64,000 nucleotides of DNA from Chloroflexota bacterium (GTDB lineage: Bacteria > Chloroflexota > Dormibacteria > Dormibacterales > Dormibacteraceae), in assembly GCA_005883575.1 (NCBI GenBank), contig VBFH01000025.1, positions 1 to 64,000 of the forward strand, read 5' to 3'. A program made the translations under genes and the position numbers. This document shows positions 33,462 through 40,062 of the stretch, in pieces (position 1 is the stretch's first letter; each line of letters opens with the position of its first letter). A model generated the notes under the pieces. It searched no databases. It was not told the DNA's origin and saw only the letters and a list, made by a program, of their open reading frames with translations.

Positions 33462-33487
33462 GAGCCATGCGCCACGGCGCATGGCTC
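33462..33487. promoter_or_regulatory. Perfect 12-bp inverted repeat in divergent promoter region
   Basis: GAGCCATGCGCC (33462-33473) and its exact complement (33476-33487) are separated by two bases. It lies in the 218-base gap between the divergent glycosyltransferase and pseudouridine kinase genes, about 70 bases upstream of the former start. No T-run flanks it, so an operator is more likely than a terminator. No matching regulator gene is adjacent. Confidence 0.5.
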
Positions 33488-33611
33488 GCACCCCCCAACA
33501 GCCTGCCGAGAGGACCCTACTCCCCGGCTAGCCGAATCATCGTGCGGTCCGCGCCTCGCCGGCCAACCGCAATTGGGCGATTTCGGCCTACCCCAAATGA
33601 GGTATGCCCAG

Positions 33612-34487
33612 ATGCGGCTTCCGACGGCTCGCTATCCTCGACAGGTCTTGATCGTCTCCATCGGCGACCTCCTGCTGGACATCACCATCGTTTCCGAAGG
33701 ACCGCTCCAGCCGGACGACGATGCGCCCGCGACGATCACTCTCGGCGGCGGAGGGCAGGCAGCGAACTTCTGCGCATGGACGGCCTCGCTCGGTGATGGG
33801 GCCCGCCTCATCACGCGCGTCGGCGACGATGAGACAGGACGCCGCCTGGTCAGCGACCTGGAGGCGCGGGGCGTCGAGGTGCACGCGGTCTGGGCGCCCG
33901 AACCGACGGGCGCGATCGCCGTCCTCATGGGTCTGGACGGCAACCGCGCCATGGCCACGCACCGCGGCGCGAGCGTCGGCCTAAGGTCGGGTGACCTCGA
34001 GGACGGCTGGTTTCGCGACGCCCGTCTGCTCCACGTGCCGGCCTACTCCCTTTTCGTGGAACCAATCGCGAGCGCCGCCCGGGCCGCGATCCGCTTGGTG
34101 CGCGAGGCGCGGGGGATGGTCGCGGTCGACCTCTCCTCGGCCGCCGGCCTGCGCGCGTACGGCCCCGCGAGGATGGCTTATGTCCTTGCCCGCTTGAAGC
34201 CGGAGGTGCTGTTCGCGACCGAGGCTGAGGCGGCGACGCTCGCCGTCCCGCTGGAGAGCCTGGCCCAGGTTCCAGTTCTAAAGCTCGGCTCGGCGGGCTG
34301 TCGCGTCTTCGGCCGCATCATTCCGGCGCCCACGGTCCAGCCGATCGACCCCACCGGTGCCGGCGACGCTTTCGCGGCGGCGTTCTGCAGCGCGTGGTTG
34401 CGCGGGGCGACGCCGCACGAGTCGGCGGAGCAGGCTGTGTCCGCGGCGAGTCGATCGGTGCTGGTGGCGGGGGCGCGGCCGAGCTGA
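33612..34487 (+). CDS. psuK: PfkB-family carbohydrate kinase, probable pseudouridine kinase
   Basis: About 291 residues. N-terminal GDLLLDITI, substrate-binding GGGGQAANFCAWTASLG, and the C-terminal PfkB signature DPTGAGDAFAAAF with the catalytic Asp are clear. ATG 33612 has GAGG nine bases upstream; TTG 33648 would be a leaderless alternative. The next gene is a pseudouridine-5'-phosphate glycosidase, so the substrate is probably pseudouridine rather than ribose or 5-keto-2-deoxygluconate. An IolC function cannot be completely excluded, but the location outside the iol island argues against it. Confidence 0.82.
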   Translation: MRLPTARYPRQVLIVSIGDLLLDITIVSEGPLQPDDDAPATITLGGGGQAANFCAWTASLGDGARLITRVGDDETGRRLVSDLEARGVEVHAVWAPEPTGAIAVLMGLDGNRAMATHRGASVGLRSGDLEDGWFRDARLLHVPAYSLFVEPIASAARAAIRLVREARGMVAVDLSSAAGLRAYGPARMAYVLARLKPEVLFATEAEAATLAVPLESLAQVPVLKLGSAGCRVFGRIIPAPTVQPIDPTGAGDAFAAAFCSAWLRGATPHESAEQAVSAASRSVLVAGARPS

Positions 34488-35368
34488 GCGACCTGCTCGA
34501 GGTCTCGCGGGAGGTCGCCGCTGCGCTCGAGGAAGGCCGACCCGTAGTTGTGCTCGAGACCTCGATCGTCGGCCAGGGCCTCCCCTCTCCCCACAACCTT
34601 GCGGCCGCGCACGGATCCGAGGCCGCGATCAGAGATGAAGGGGGCGTGCCGGCGACCGTGGCGGTACTGAACGGAAAACTTCGCGTCGGGGTCAACGATG
34701 CAGACCTCGAGCAGATCGCCGCCGGCGGGTCGGTCAAGGTTAGTGCTCGCGACCTAGGACCGGCGATTGCCCGCCGGACCATCGGCGCGACGACGGTGGC
34801 CGCGACCGCCCGAGCAGCCGCGATGGCGGGCATTCGCTTCCTGGCCACAGGCGGGATCGGCGGCGTGCACCGCGGACACCCGGAGGACCAGTCGGCCGAC
34901 CTCGAGGAGCTCGCGCGCTCGCCCGTGGCCGTCTTCTGTGCCGGCGCGAAGATCATCCTCGACCTGCACCTGACCCTGGAGCGGCTCGAGAGCCTGGCGG
35001 TCCCGGTGCTGGGCTACGGGTGTGACGAGTTCCCCGCTTTCTACACCATGCACAGCGGGTGCCCCGTCAGCGCGCGCGTCGATGGCGCCGAAGGCGCGGC
35101 CCAAACGTTGCGCGCCGCCTGGGACATGGGAAGTCGAGGCATCGTGGTCGCAGTGCCTCCGCCGGCGGAGCTCGAGGGCGCGGAGAAGATGGCGCGGCAG
35201 GCCGCGGCTGACCTGCAAAAGGTGAGCGGGGCCGACGTGACCCCACGTCTTTTGGCACGCATCACCGAGCTGTCCGGGGGCCGCTCGCTCGACCTGAACG
35301 TCGCCCTCGTGATCAACAACGCACGCATCGCCGCGCAGGTGGCGAGGGCTTTCGGGTCTCGCGTATGA
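34394..35368 (+). CDS. psuG: Pseudouridine-5'-phosphate glycosidase
   Basis: PsuG reversibly cleaves pseudouridine 5'-phosphate to uracil and ribose 5-phosphate. The core aligns with E. coli PsuG as recalled: VVVLETSIVGQG, GATTVAATARAAAMAGI, FATGGIGGVHRG-like LATGGIGGVHRG, FCAGAKIILDL and NNARIAAQVA. Homology begins at LLEVSREVAAALEEGRP, just after the psuK stop. The nearest ATG/GTG/TTG in frame is GTG 34394, inside psuK; otherwise a rare CTG around 34483 must be used. This start ambiguity is real. Coupled to psuK as usual for the pair. Confidence 0.88.
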   Translation: MVARGDAARVGGAGCVRGESIGAGGGGAAELSDLLEVSREVAAALEEGRPVVVLETSIVGQGLPSPHNLAAAHGSEAAIRDEGGVPATVAVLNGKLRVGVNDADLEQIAAGGSVKVSARDLGPAIARRTIGATTVAATARAAAMAGIRFLATGGIGGVHRGHPEDQSADLEELARSPVAVFCAGAKIILDLHLTLERLESLAVPVLGYGCDEFPAFYTMHSGCPVSARVDGAEGAAQTLRAAWDMGSRGIVVAVPPPAELEGAEKMARQAAADLQKVSGADVTPRLLARITELSGGRSLDLNVALVINNARIAAQVARAFGSRV

Positions 35369-35694
35369 CCCCGGATACCAAATACAGCCAGCTCGTCAGC
35401 AAGTTCATCGGGCGGAACGGAGTGACGGGCATCGCCGAGGGCAAGGGGTTCGGATCGACAGGTCAGCTCAAAGTGAATGGGCGCATCTTCGCCATGCTCG
35501 TGCGCGGTGAGCTGGTGTTGAAGCTGCCACGGTCGCGCGTGGACGAGCTCGTCAAACAGGAAGAGGGCGTGCGGTTCGACGCCGGAAAGGGCAAGCCCAT
35601 GCGCGAGTGGTTCGTCCTCTCCGCCGCCTCGAATAGGTCATGGACTTCGCTGGCGCAGGAGGCGTTGGATTTCGTGCAGGAGCGTAAGCAATGA
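35365..35694 (+). CDS. TfoX N-terminal/YjbR-like small protein
   Basis: 109 residues. FGSTGQLKVNGRIFAMLVRG, LVLKLPRSRVDELV and GKPMREWFVL match the TfoX_N/MmcQ-YjbR fold found in small DNA-binding-like or uncharacterised proteins. ATG 35365 overlaps the psuG stop and its stop overlaps the next start, so it belongs to the psu operon by position. In other bacteria this domain often stands next to AHSA1 and DUF1801 proteins, which are exactly the next two genes here. No specific function is known. Confidence 0.72.
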   Translation: MTPDTKYSQLVSKFIGRNGVTGIAEGKGFGSTGQLKVNGRIFAMLVRGELVLKLPRSRVDELVKQEEGVRFDAGKGKPMREWFVLSAASNRSWTSLAQEALDFVQERKQ

Positions 35695-35897
35695 TCAGCA
35701 TCGGCACGGCACGAGCGGTCGCCGGTGCGCCCCCCGCAGCGACGACGGTGGCTTACGTCCTGGAGCCCGCCGGTGAAGGCGCGCGCATCACGCTGCGCCA
35801 CACCGGGTTCATGTCTCGGGAGACGTGCGTCGCGACGTGCGTCGGCTGGGAGACAAGCTTCGACGAGCTTTCGAGGCTGATCTCGCGCGGCCGGTAG
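35691..35897 (+). pseudogene. C-terminal remnant of an SRPBCC/AHSA1 protein
   Basis: A 68-residue frame whose last 45 residues (YVLEPAGEGARITLRHTGF…VGWETSFDEL) match the final strands and C-terminal helix of AHSA1-type SRPBCC domains. The first two-thirds of the domain, normally about 90 residues, is absent; the N-terminal 20 residues do not resemble the family. It starts by ATGA overlap with the TfoX-like gene and overlaps the convergent DUF1801 gene by 89 bases. Probably the residue of an internal deletion. A functional mini-protein cannot be ruled out. Confidence 0.55.
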
Positions 35898-36267
35898 GCT
35901 CTTTCTTCGGCGGCGCCATCATCTCGCACCACGAGCGCACGATGTTCGTCAGCTCGGCCGTGCGGGCTTCGACCTCGGCGACGTCGGCAAACCGCATGAA
36001 GCGCGCAGAGGGACCATCCCCCTCGAGGTGCGGGAACTTGCCTGTGATCTTCGCGCCGCGATTGAACATGAGGGTGACCGCCTTCTTGTCGTGGTGAACG
36101 AAGCTCGCGAAGTCGCCGTTGAACGCGAACTGGACTGTGCCGTACTTCAAGTACTCGCCCATGCGGTTGTCGGCCCACATGATCACGTCGCGGGCCCGCC
36201 TGAGGATCGGCTCCGCGGGTTTCCGCTCGAGCCAACGGTCGACGTAAGGGTCTCTTTTCACAGCCAA
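35809..36267 (-). CDS. DUF1801 family protein
   Basis: 152 residues from TTG 36267 (or GTG 36261). The domain spans roughly residues 15-110: PILRRARDVIMWADNRMGEYLKYG, FAFNGDFASFVHHDKKAVTLMFNRG and a conserved basic/aromatic surface, as in small DUF1801/YdhG-like proteins, whose role is unknown. The last 30 residues are Arg/Ser-rich (…RSASKARRSLSPSRR…) and coincide with the overlap with the convergent AHSA1 remnant, so the natural stop may have been lost. Confidence 0.72.
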   Translation of the reverse strand: MAVKRDPYVDRWLERKPAEPILRRARDVIMWADNRMGEYLKYGTVQFAFNGDFASFVHHDKKAVTLMFNRGAKITGKFPHLEGDGPSARFMRFADVAEVEARTAELTNIVRSWCEMMAPPKKEPTGRARSASKARRSLSPSRRTSRRTSPET

Positions 36268-36268
36268 G

Positions 36269-36304
36269 AAAAAACCGGCGGGCGAAACGAGCCCGCCGGC
36301 TTTT
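36269..36304. terminator. Bidirectional-looking intrinsic terminator
   Basis: CCGGCGGGC (36275-36283) and its exact complement (36291-36299) form a 9-bp GC stem with a 7-base loop. Six A on the left give a T6 tract on the minus strand after the VOC gene, and TTTT follows on the plus strand. It terminates the minus-strand VOC transcript just before the DUF1801 start. Confidence 0.85.
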
Positions 36305-36316
36305 AATGTACTTCGA

Positions 36317-37093
36317 CTAGCTCTGTCGCAAGCTGAGCAAGCCGAACCCGGCGCCCTGCGGATCCATCACGATCGAGAAGCGCCCGCCCGGAAAGTCCTG
36401 CGGCGGCAGCATCTCCTGGCCGCCGAGGTCAATGGCCTTCTTGTGCGTCTTGTCGACGTCGTCGGCGCCGAAGTAGACCATCCAGTAGGACGGCACATCT
36501 TTCGGCACCATCGGGTTCATCTCCATGCCGCCGGCGATGCTCTGGCCGTCGTTCTTGAACTCCGTGTAGTCGCCCTGGCCCTCCCCCATCGGGCTGACCT
36601 TCTTGTCCCAGCCGAAGACCTTTGCGTAGAAAGGCTTGGCTTTCTCAAAGCCGCGGGAGTTGAGCTCGGCCCAGGAATACGCCCCCTGCTTCCCGGTCAC
36701 CTCGCTGCCGAACATCTTCTTCGGCTGCCAGACCGAGATGAAGGCCCCTGTCGGGTCCTGGAACACCGCCATCCGACCCTGGTCGAGGACGTCGAACGGA
36801 GGCGCGACCACCTTGCCACCTTCGGCCTCGACTTTCTTGGCCGTGGCGTCGGCGTCTCGCGTGCCGATGTAGACCATCCATGCTGAGGGCGCCTTGGGAT
36901 CCTGCGTCGGGCCGATGCCGGCGACGTCCTTGCCGCCCAGCTTCGCCAGCGCGTAACCACCGGCGTCGGGGCCGGCGATCTCGACCTTCCAGCCGAACAG
37001 CTTCGAGTAGTAATCGCTTGACGCCGCCGCATCCTTGCTCGACAGGTCGATCCACGCTGGTGCGTTGGCGACAAATGTCTTCGCGTCTGCCAT
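36317..37093 (-). CDS. VOC-superfamily (glyoxalase/bleomycin resistance-like) two-domain protein
   Basis: 258 residues made of two tandem VOC domains: PAWIDLSSKDAAASSDYYSKLFGW to GAFISVWQPKK, then YSWAELNSRGFEKAKPFYAKVFGW to GAGFGLLSL. This resembles the actinobacterial hydroxylase/glyoxalase-like proteins. ATG 37093 has AGGAGG eight bases upstream. Single-gene unit ended by the terminator at 36269, divergent from the FrnE-like selenoprotein. Substrate unknown. Confidence 0.88.
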   Translation of the reverse strand: MADAKTFVANAPAWIDLSSKDAAASSDYYSKLFGWKVEIAGPDAGGYALAKLGGKDVAGIGPTQDPKAPSAWMVYIGTRDADATAKKVEAEGGKVVAPPFDVLDQGRMAVFQDPTGAFISVWQPKKMFGSEVTGKQGAYSWAELNSRGFEKAKPFYAKVFGWDKKVSPMGEGQGDYTEFKNDGQSIAGGMEMNPMVPKDVPSYWMVYFGADDVDKTHKKAIDLGGQEMLPPQDFPGGRFSIVMDPQGAGFGLLSLRQS

Positions 37094-37224
37094 ATGCGTA
37101 CCTCCTGAGTGTTGGAGCTGACGCGGGGAACCGGGGAAACGCGCCCCTCACACCCATTGTGCCACCGCATGGTTAAGGGCTGCCGAAGGAATCCTCAAGA
37201 GACAGATGGCGTATCTATGGAACG

Positions 37225-37842
37225 ATGGACGAGCTCGCGCCGATCGACCTCGTGATCTTCTCCGACTACGTCTGACCCTGGTGCTACATCGACTCGGTCA
37301 GAGTCGAACAGCTCGAGGCTGAAGGCCTCGTCCACGTCACGTGGCTGCCTTTCGAGTTGCATCCGGAGGCTCCGCCGGAAGGCATCCCACGCGAGGCGTA
37401 CTTCGGACGCGAGCGCTCTGAGCGCATCCACTCGCATCTGCAATCGGTGGCGGAATCGGTCGGCCTCAGGATGAAGCCACGCGACGTGATCATCAACTCG
37501 CGCCGCGCGCTTGGCGCTGCCGAGCTGGCGCGGGAGCACGGATTGTTCGACGAGATGCACCACGCGCTGTTCAGGGCGCATTGGGAGAGCACAGGACATC
37601 TGGAGGACGTCGACGATCTGGTCAGGATCGGGACCGGCATCGGTCTGGATGCGGTCGAGCTGCGAGACTCCATCGAGACAAATCGATATGACGGGGTCAT
37701 CGACGAGAACCGTCAGGCCGCGAGCTCGGTCGGCATCGACGCGATCCCCGCACACATCTTCGGCAGGCGCTACCTCGTCGTGGGCGCGCAACCGTATGAG
37801 GTCCTGAAGCAGGTCGTCGACCAGGTCTCCGCGGCGGAATGA
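37225..37842 (+). CDS. DsbA/FrnE-family thioredoxin-fold protein with in-frame TGA (probable selenoprotein)
   Basis: Reading through TGA 37273-37275 gives a 205-residue protein starting MDELAPIDLVIFSDYV-Sec-PWCY. FrnE/HCCA-isomerase-type DsbA relatives have SDYxCPWCY there, so the TGA stands exactly at the first catalytic Cys of CxxC. The rest is intact: ELHPEAPPEGIP, a helical insertion domain, REHGLFDEMHHALFRAHW, and the cis-Pro loop GIDAIPAHIFGRRYLVVGAQPYEV. A 7-bp hairpin with loop GGTCA follows at 37289. The same window holds a Sec formate dehydrogenase, so the host evidently decodes UGA. Likely a cytoplasmic oxidoreductase or isomerase. A recent nonsense mutation is the alternative. Confidence 0.82.
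37289..37307 (+). promoter_or_regulatory. Candidate bacterial SECIS hairpin in the FrnE-like gene
   Basis: TCGACTC (37289-37295), loop GGTCA, and the exact complement GAGTCGA (37301-37307). The stem begins 13 bases and the loop 20 bases after the TGA, inside the range used by SelB-dependent bacterial SECIS elements. The G/U-containing apical loop resembles GGUC-type loops of formate dehydrogenase SECIS elements. Confidence 0.7.
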
Positions 37843-37881
37843 GGATCGACTCGCTCCTGCCCAGCCCGAAGTAGCGTTCTC

Positions 37882-38342
37882 CTAACGTCCCGCCGCGTAG
37901 GCCTGCGCACCCCGCAGACTCGCGGCGGCCGAGAGAATCCCGGTCTGCGGGTTGCGACCAACCGCGCAGATCCGGCCCAGCGACCACCGGGCCTCCTCCA
38001 CGACCTCGTGTCCGCGACGTCGCAGCTCCTCGAGGACTCCGTCCGGCATTGGCTCGGAATGCATCCGCCCCGGAGGAGCCCCATGCGGCGCGACCGAGCT
38101 CGGGACGTGCGTCGTGTGGAACATCGGCGCGTCATTGGCGGCCCTCGATCGACGCCTCACGCGCGATCCGGCGGTAGGTGGCGGCCAGGTCGGGGTTGCG
38201 AAACATCTCCCCAGGCCGCGGCCTCCCTGCACCGAGATACAGGGCCGCAGAGCTGGGCTAGTGGTCGCGAAAGAGCGGCTCGACCCTGCTGATCGTTTCG
38301 TGCCCTTGAGCTTGGGCCGGGTTGTAAACGCCACCGCTGTCA
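37882..38342 (-). pseudogene. Decayed gamma-glutamyltransferase
   Basis: Two pieces in different frames resemble gamma-glutamyltransferase. Upstream (about 38342-38155) one reads GGVYNPAQAQGHETI and, after an in-frame TAG, AALYLGAGRPRPGEMFRNPD then LAATYRRIARE, the segment before the propeptide cleavage site. Downstream (about 38150-37882) one reads SEPMPDGVLEELRRRGHEV and GRICAVGRNPQTGILSAAAS ending AYAAGR, the usual GGT C-terminus. Most of the roughly 500-residue enzyme between and before these parts is missing, so this is an eroded deletion product. Confidence 0.7.
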
Positions 38343-38437
38343 GTGCGCCTCCTGGAGCCCGCCTCGCCGCGACCAGCTCTCGAGCACCCTGAACAGAACG
38401 TAGCCGCCGAGAGCCCACAACGCGCCGACTCTTTCGC
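38340..38437 (-). pseudogene. Possible C-terminal fragment of a membrane transporter
   Basis: Directly after the regulator stop, a 32-residue frame reads SERVGALWALGGYVLFRVLE then SWSRRGGLQEAH and stops at 38340. The hydrophobic helix with a basic tail looks like the last helix of an MFS-type carrier. Nothing upstream continues it. It may be the stump of a transporter once controlled by the adjacent ArsR-type regulator; evidence is thin. Confidence 0.3.
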
Positions 38438-39427
38438 TCAGGACCGAAAGAGGCGGACCAGCGACTCTTCGGTCCTGGAGAAGAGACGTCGGAGGCCATC
38501 TTCGCTCGCGCTGAGCTCCGCGCTGCGCCCTACTGCCCGCTCTTCCAGCAGGCCAGCCTCGCGCAGAACCTGCACGTGCGCGCTGACCGTGGGCTGTGAC
38601 AGCTTCAGCTGGCGCGCGATCTCCGTGACCGAGGCGGGCTGGCGCGCGAGGCGCAGGAGGATGGTCAGCCGCGTGGGATCGGCGAGCGCTTTGATGCTCG
38701 CCGAGACGTCCGCCGCGACCTTGCGGTAGGAAGGCTCTCCGTGCCGGATCCCCCGACCGACATGGACCGTGCCGTGGAGCTCGATCAAGTGGATCTTGCC
38801 GCCAAACCAGCACGGGTTGAGGATCAGCTTGCCTTCCCCTGCGGCGGCGTCGGCCATCTCGTCGAGCTCGGGCCGGCCGGGCCACAGCCGGGTGAGGCCG
38901 AGCAGGCTCTTGAAGGCGACCCCCTGCTCCTGCAGAGCGCGGCTCCAGCGCTGAGCCTCGGCGACGACGGCTGAGCGGCCTTCCCTCTGCCACTCCGGCT
39001 CGACCGCGCGCCAAACGGCGGACAGCAGCTCGGCGTAGCGCTTGCGCAGTCCGCTGTCCGCCCGCAGGCGCTCGAGCCGCTCGCGCACGACCTTTCTCTC
39101 CGCCGGCTTCTCGGAGCGCAGCGAGGGAATCTCCGAGCGAGCCTGAGAGGCCTGGTCGAGCTTGTCGAAGAATCGCCGCAGATCGAGGTCGAGCAGCGTG
39201 CCCGAGCGATGAGCCAGCACGACCAGCTCGGTCGAGTACTGGGTGAGGCCGTCGGTCCTGAGCTCCGACAGCTGCGGTCCGAAGCGCCGGCGGAGCGGAT
39301 CCAGGGGGGCGAACGCTCCCTCGTGCTCGTGACCCGATTGGACGAAGTGCAGGACCCACATCAGCTCCAGCACCGCCGAAGGCGCCACGTGGATGCCGGG
39401 GGATTGTTCTTCGACCAGGGTCGGCAT
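38438..39427 (-). CDS. ArsR-type winged-helix regulator with large N-terminal domain
   Basis: 329 residues. The C-terminal about 90 residues form an ArsR-type DNA-binding domain: SIKALADPTRLTILLRLARQ, VTEIARQLKLSQPTVSAHVQ and VLREAGLLEERAVGRSAEL. The N-terminal 220 residues (LMWVLHFVQSGHEHEGAF…) match the DUF5937-like regions often attached to such regulators in actinobacteria. No metal-binding cysteine box is seen. It is divergent from a tiny gene at 39504 and the shared gap has two palindromes. The gene it once regulated downstream appears deleted (remnants at 37882-38437). Confidence 0.85.
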   Translation of the reverse strand: MPTLVEEQSPGIHVAPSAVLELMWVLHFVQSGHEHEGAFAPLDPLRRRFGPQLSELRTDGLTQYSTELVVLAHRSGTLLDLDLRRFFDKLDQASQARSEIPSLRSEKPAERKVVRERLERLRADSGLRKRYAELLSAVWRAVEPEWQREGRSAVVAEAQRWSRALQEQGVAFKSLLGLTRLWPGRPELDEMADAAAGEGKLILNPCWFGGKIHLIELHGTVHVGRGIRHGEPSYRKVAADVSASIKALADPTRLTILLRLARQPASVTEIARQLKLSQPTVSAHVQVLREAGLLEERAVGRSAELSASEDGLRRLFSRTEESLVRLFRS

Positions 39428-39439
39428 AGCTTTTGTCCT

Positions 39440-39497
39440 ATGTTAACAACCTAGGGTGTTAGTCCATTGACTATTGCGACAGGTCGCAACCTATAAT
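39440..39497. promoter_or_regulatory. Divergent regulatory region with two palindromes
   Basis: TGTTAACA (39440-39447) lies 12 bases upstream of the ArsR-type regulator start. TTGCGAC (39474-39480) and GTCGCAA (39483-39489) form a perfect 7-bp dyad with a two-base gap between TTGACT (39467-39472) and TATAAT (39492-39497), whose 19-base spacing is longer than ideal. Both dyads are plausible binding sites for the adjacent regulator. Confidence 0.5.
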
Positions 39498-39503
39498 TCG
39501 GAG

Positions 39504-39689
39504 ATGGACCACTACATCTCGGAACGACTCGTTCTCGACGCCCACCGGGAGATGGTCCGGGCGGCCGAGCGCCGGTCTCGCTTGACGCCGCAGTGTCCCG
39601 GCGTTCCCTTTCGCGTGTGGGTCGCAAACCGCCTGCGCACGATCGCGGACAAGCTCGACGGACGGCCGCAGCTCCGGCGCGTGGTCTAG
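39504..39689 (+). CDS. Small hypothetical protein
   Basis: A 61-residue basic protein (MDHYISERLVLDAHREMVRA…) ending RLRTIADKLDGRPQLRRVV, without membrane segment or cysteines beyond one. TATAAT ends six bases before the ATG, so the message would be leaderless or nearly so. Similar small helical proteins with an RTIADKL-type C-terminus are common near regulators in high-GC bacteria, but no function is recognised. Its promoter contains the dyad at 39474. Confidence 0.5.
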   Translation: MDHYISERLVLDAHREMVRAAERRSRLTPQCPGVPFRVWVANRLRTIADKLDGRPQLRRVV

Positions 39690-39765
39690 CTCCTGGCCGA
39701 CGAACGCTCGCCCGGGGTGCTGCCGCGGATATGAATAGAACGCGCGCGCGTGCTATAGGTGGCTG

Positions 39766-40056
39766 ATGAATCAATTCTTCGAGGCTCTCGGCCAGGACTG
39801 GGTGGACGCCGCGCAGCGCCGTGGAGCGGAGATCAGCAAACCGGCTCTGGATTCTCGCGTCGCCCTCGAGCTGCTGGAGCTGGCGCGCGTGGCGGCGCAT
39901 ACCCAGGAGCGCCGATTCGCGCCGCTGACCAGCTACCTCGCCGGAGTGGCGGCGGAGCGGCTTCGGGCGGCCAAGCCAGGTCTCGACGACGCCGCGGTCG
40001 CCGAGTTCATCCTCGAGGTGAGGCAAAAGCTCGAGCGAGAGGTCCCTGGGCTGTAG
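39766..40056 (+). CDS. DUF6457-like small protein, possibly molybdenum-cofactor related
   Basis: 96 residues, mostly helical: WVDAAQRRGAEI, LELLELARVAAHTQERRFAP and LTSYLAGVAAERL. This resembles the DUF6457 domain, which I recall as sometimes fused or linked to MobA-type molybdopterin guanylyltransferases. Its position next to the formate dehydrogenase operon (which needs a bis-MGD cofactor) fits. A TATAGG sits ten bases upstream of the ATG, suggesting a short leader. It is convergent with mrp, six bases apart. Confidence 0.5.
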   Translation: MNQFFEALGQDWVDAAQRRGAEISKPALDSRVALELLELARVAAHTQERRFAPLTSYLAGVAAERLRAAKPGLDDAAVAEFILEVRQKLEREVPGL

Positions 40057-40062
40057 GCGCCC

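Noticed and set aside
31619-33475. 618-codon minus-strand frame overlapping the GT39 gene
   Set aside because: Highly Arg/Gly-rich with no hydrophobic segments; the alternative frame has the complete membrane glycosyltransferase.
33612-34487. PfkB kinase as the missing IolC
   Set aside because: It is directly followed by psuG and lies far from the iol genes without an operator, so pseudouridine kinase fits better.
37217-37228. TGGAACGATGGA as another copy of the LacI operator
   Set aside because: Right half-site does not match the palindrome, and it overlaps the start of the FrnE-like gene without a promoter of the P1-P5 type.
38155-38342. In-frame TAG in the GGT-like region as a recoded codon
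   Set aside because: The reading frame also shifts and most of the enzyme is missing, so decay is the simpler explanation; no pyrrolysine genes seen.
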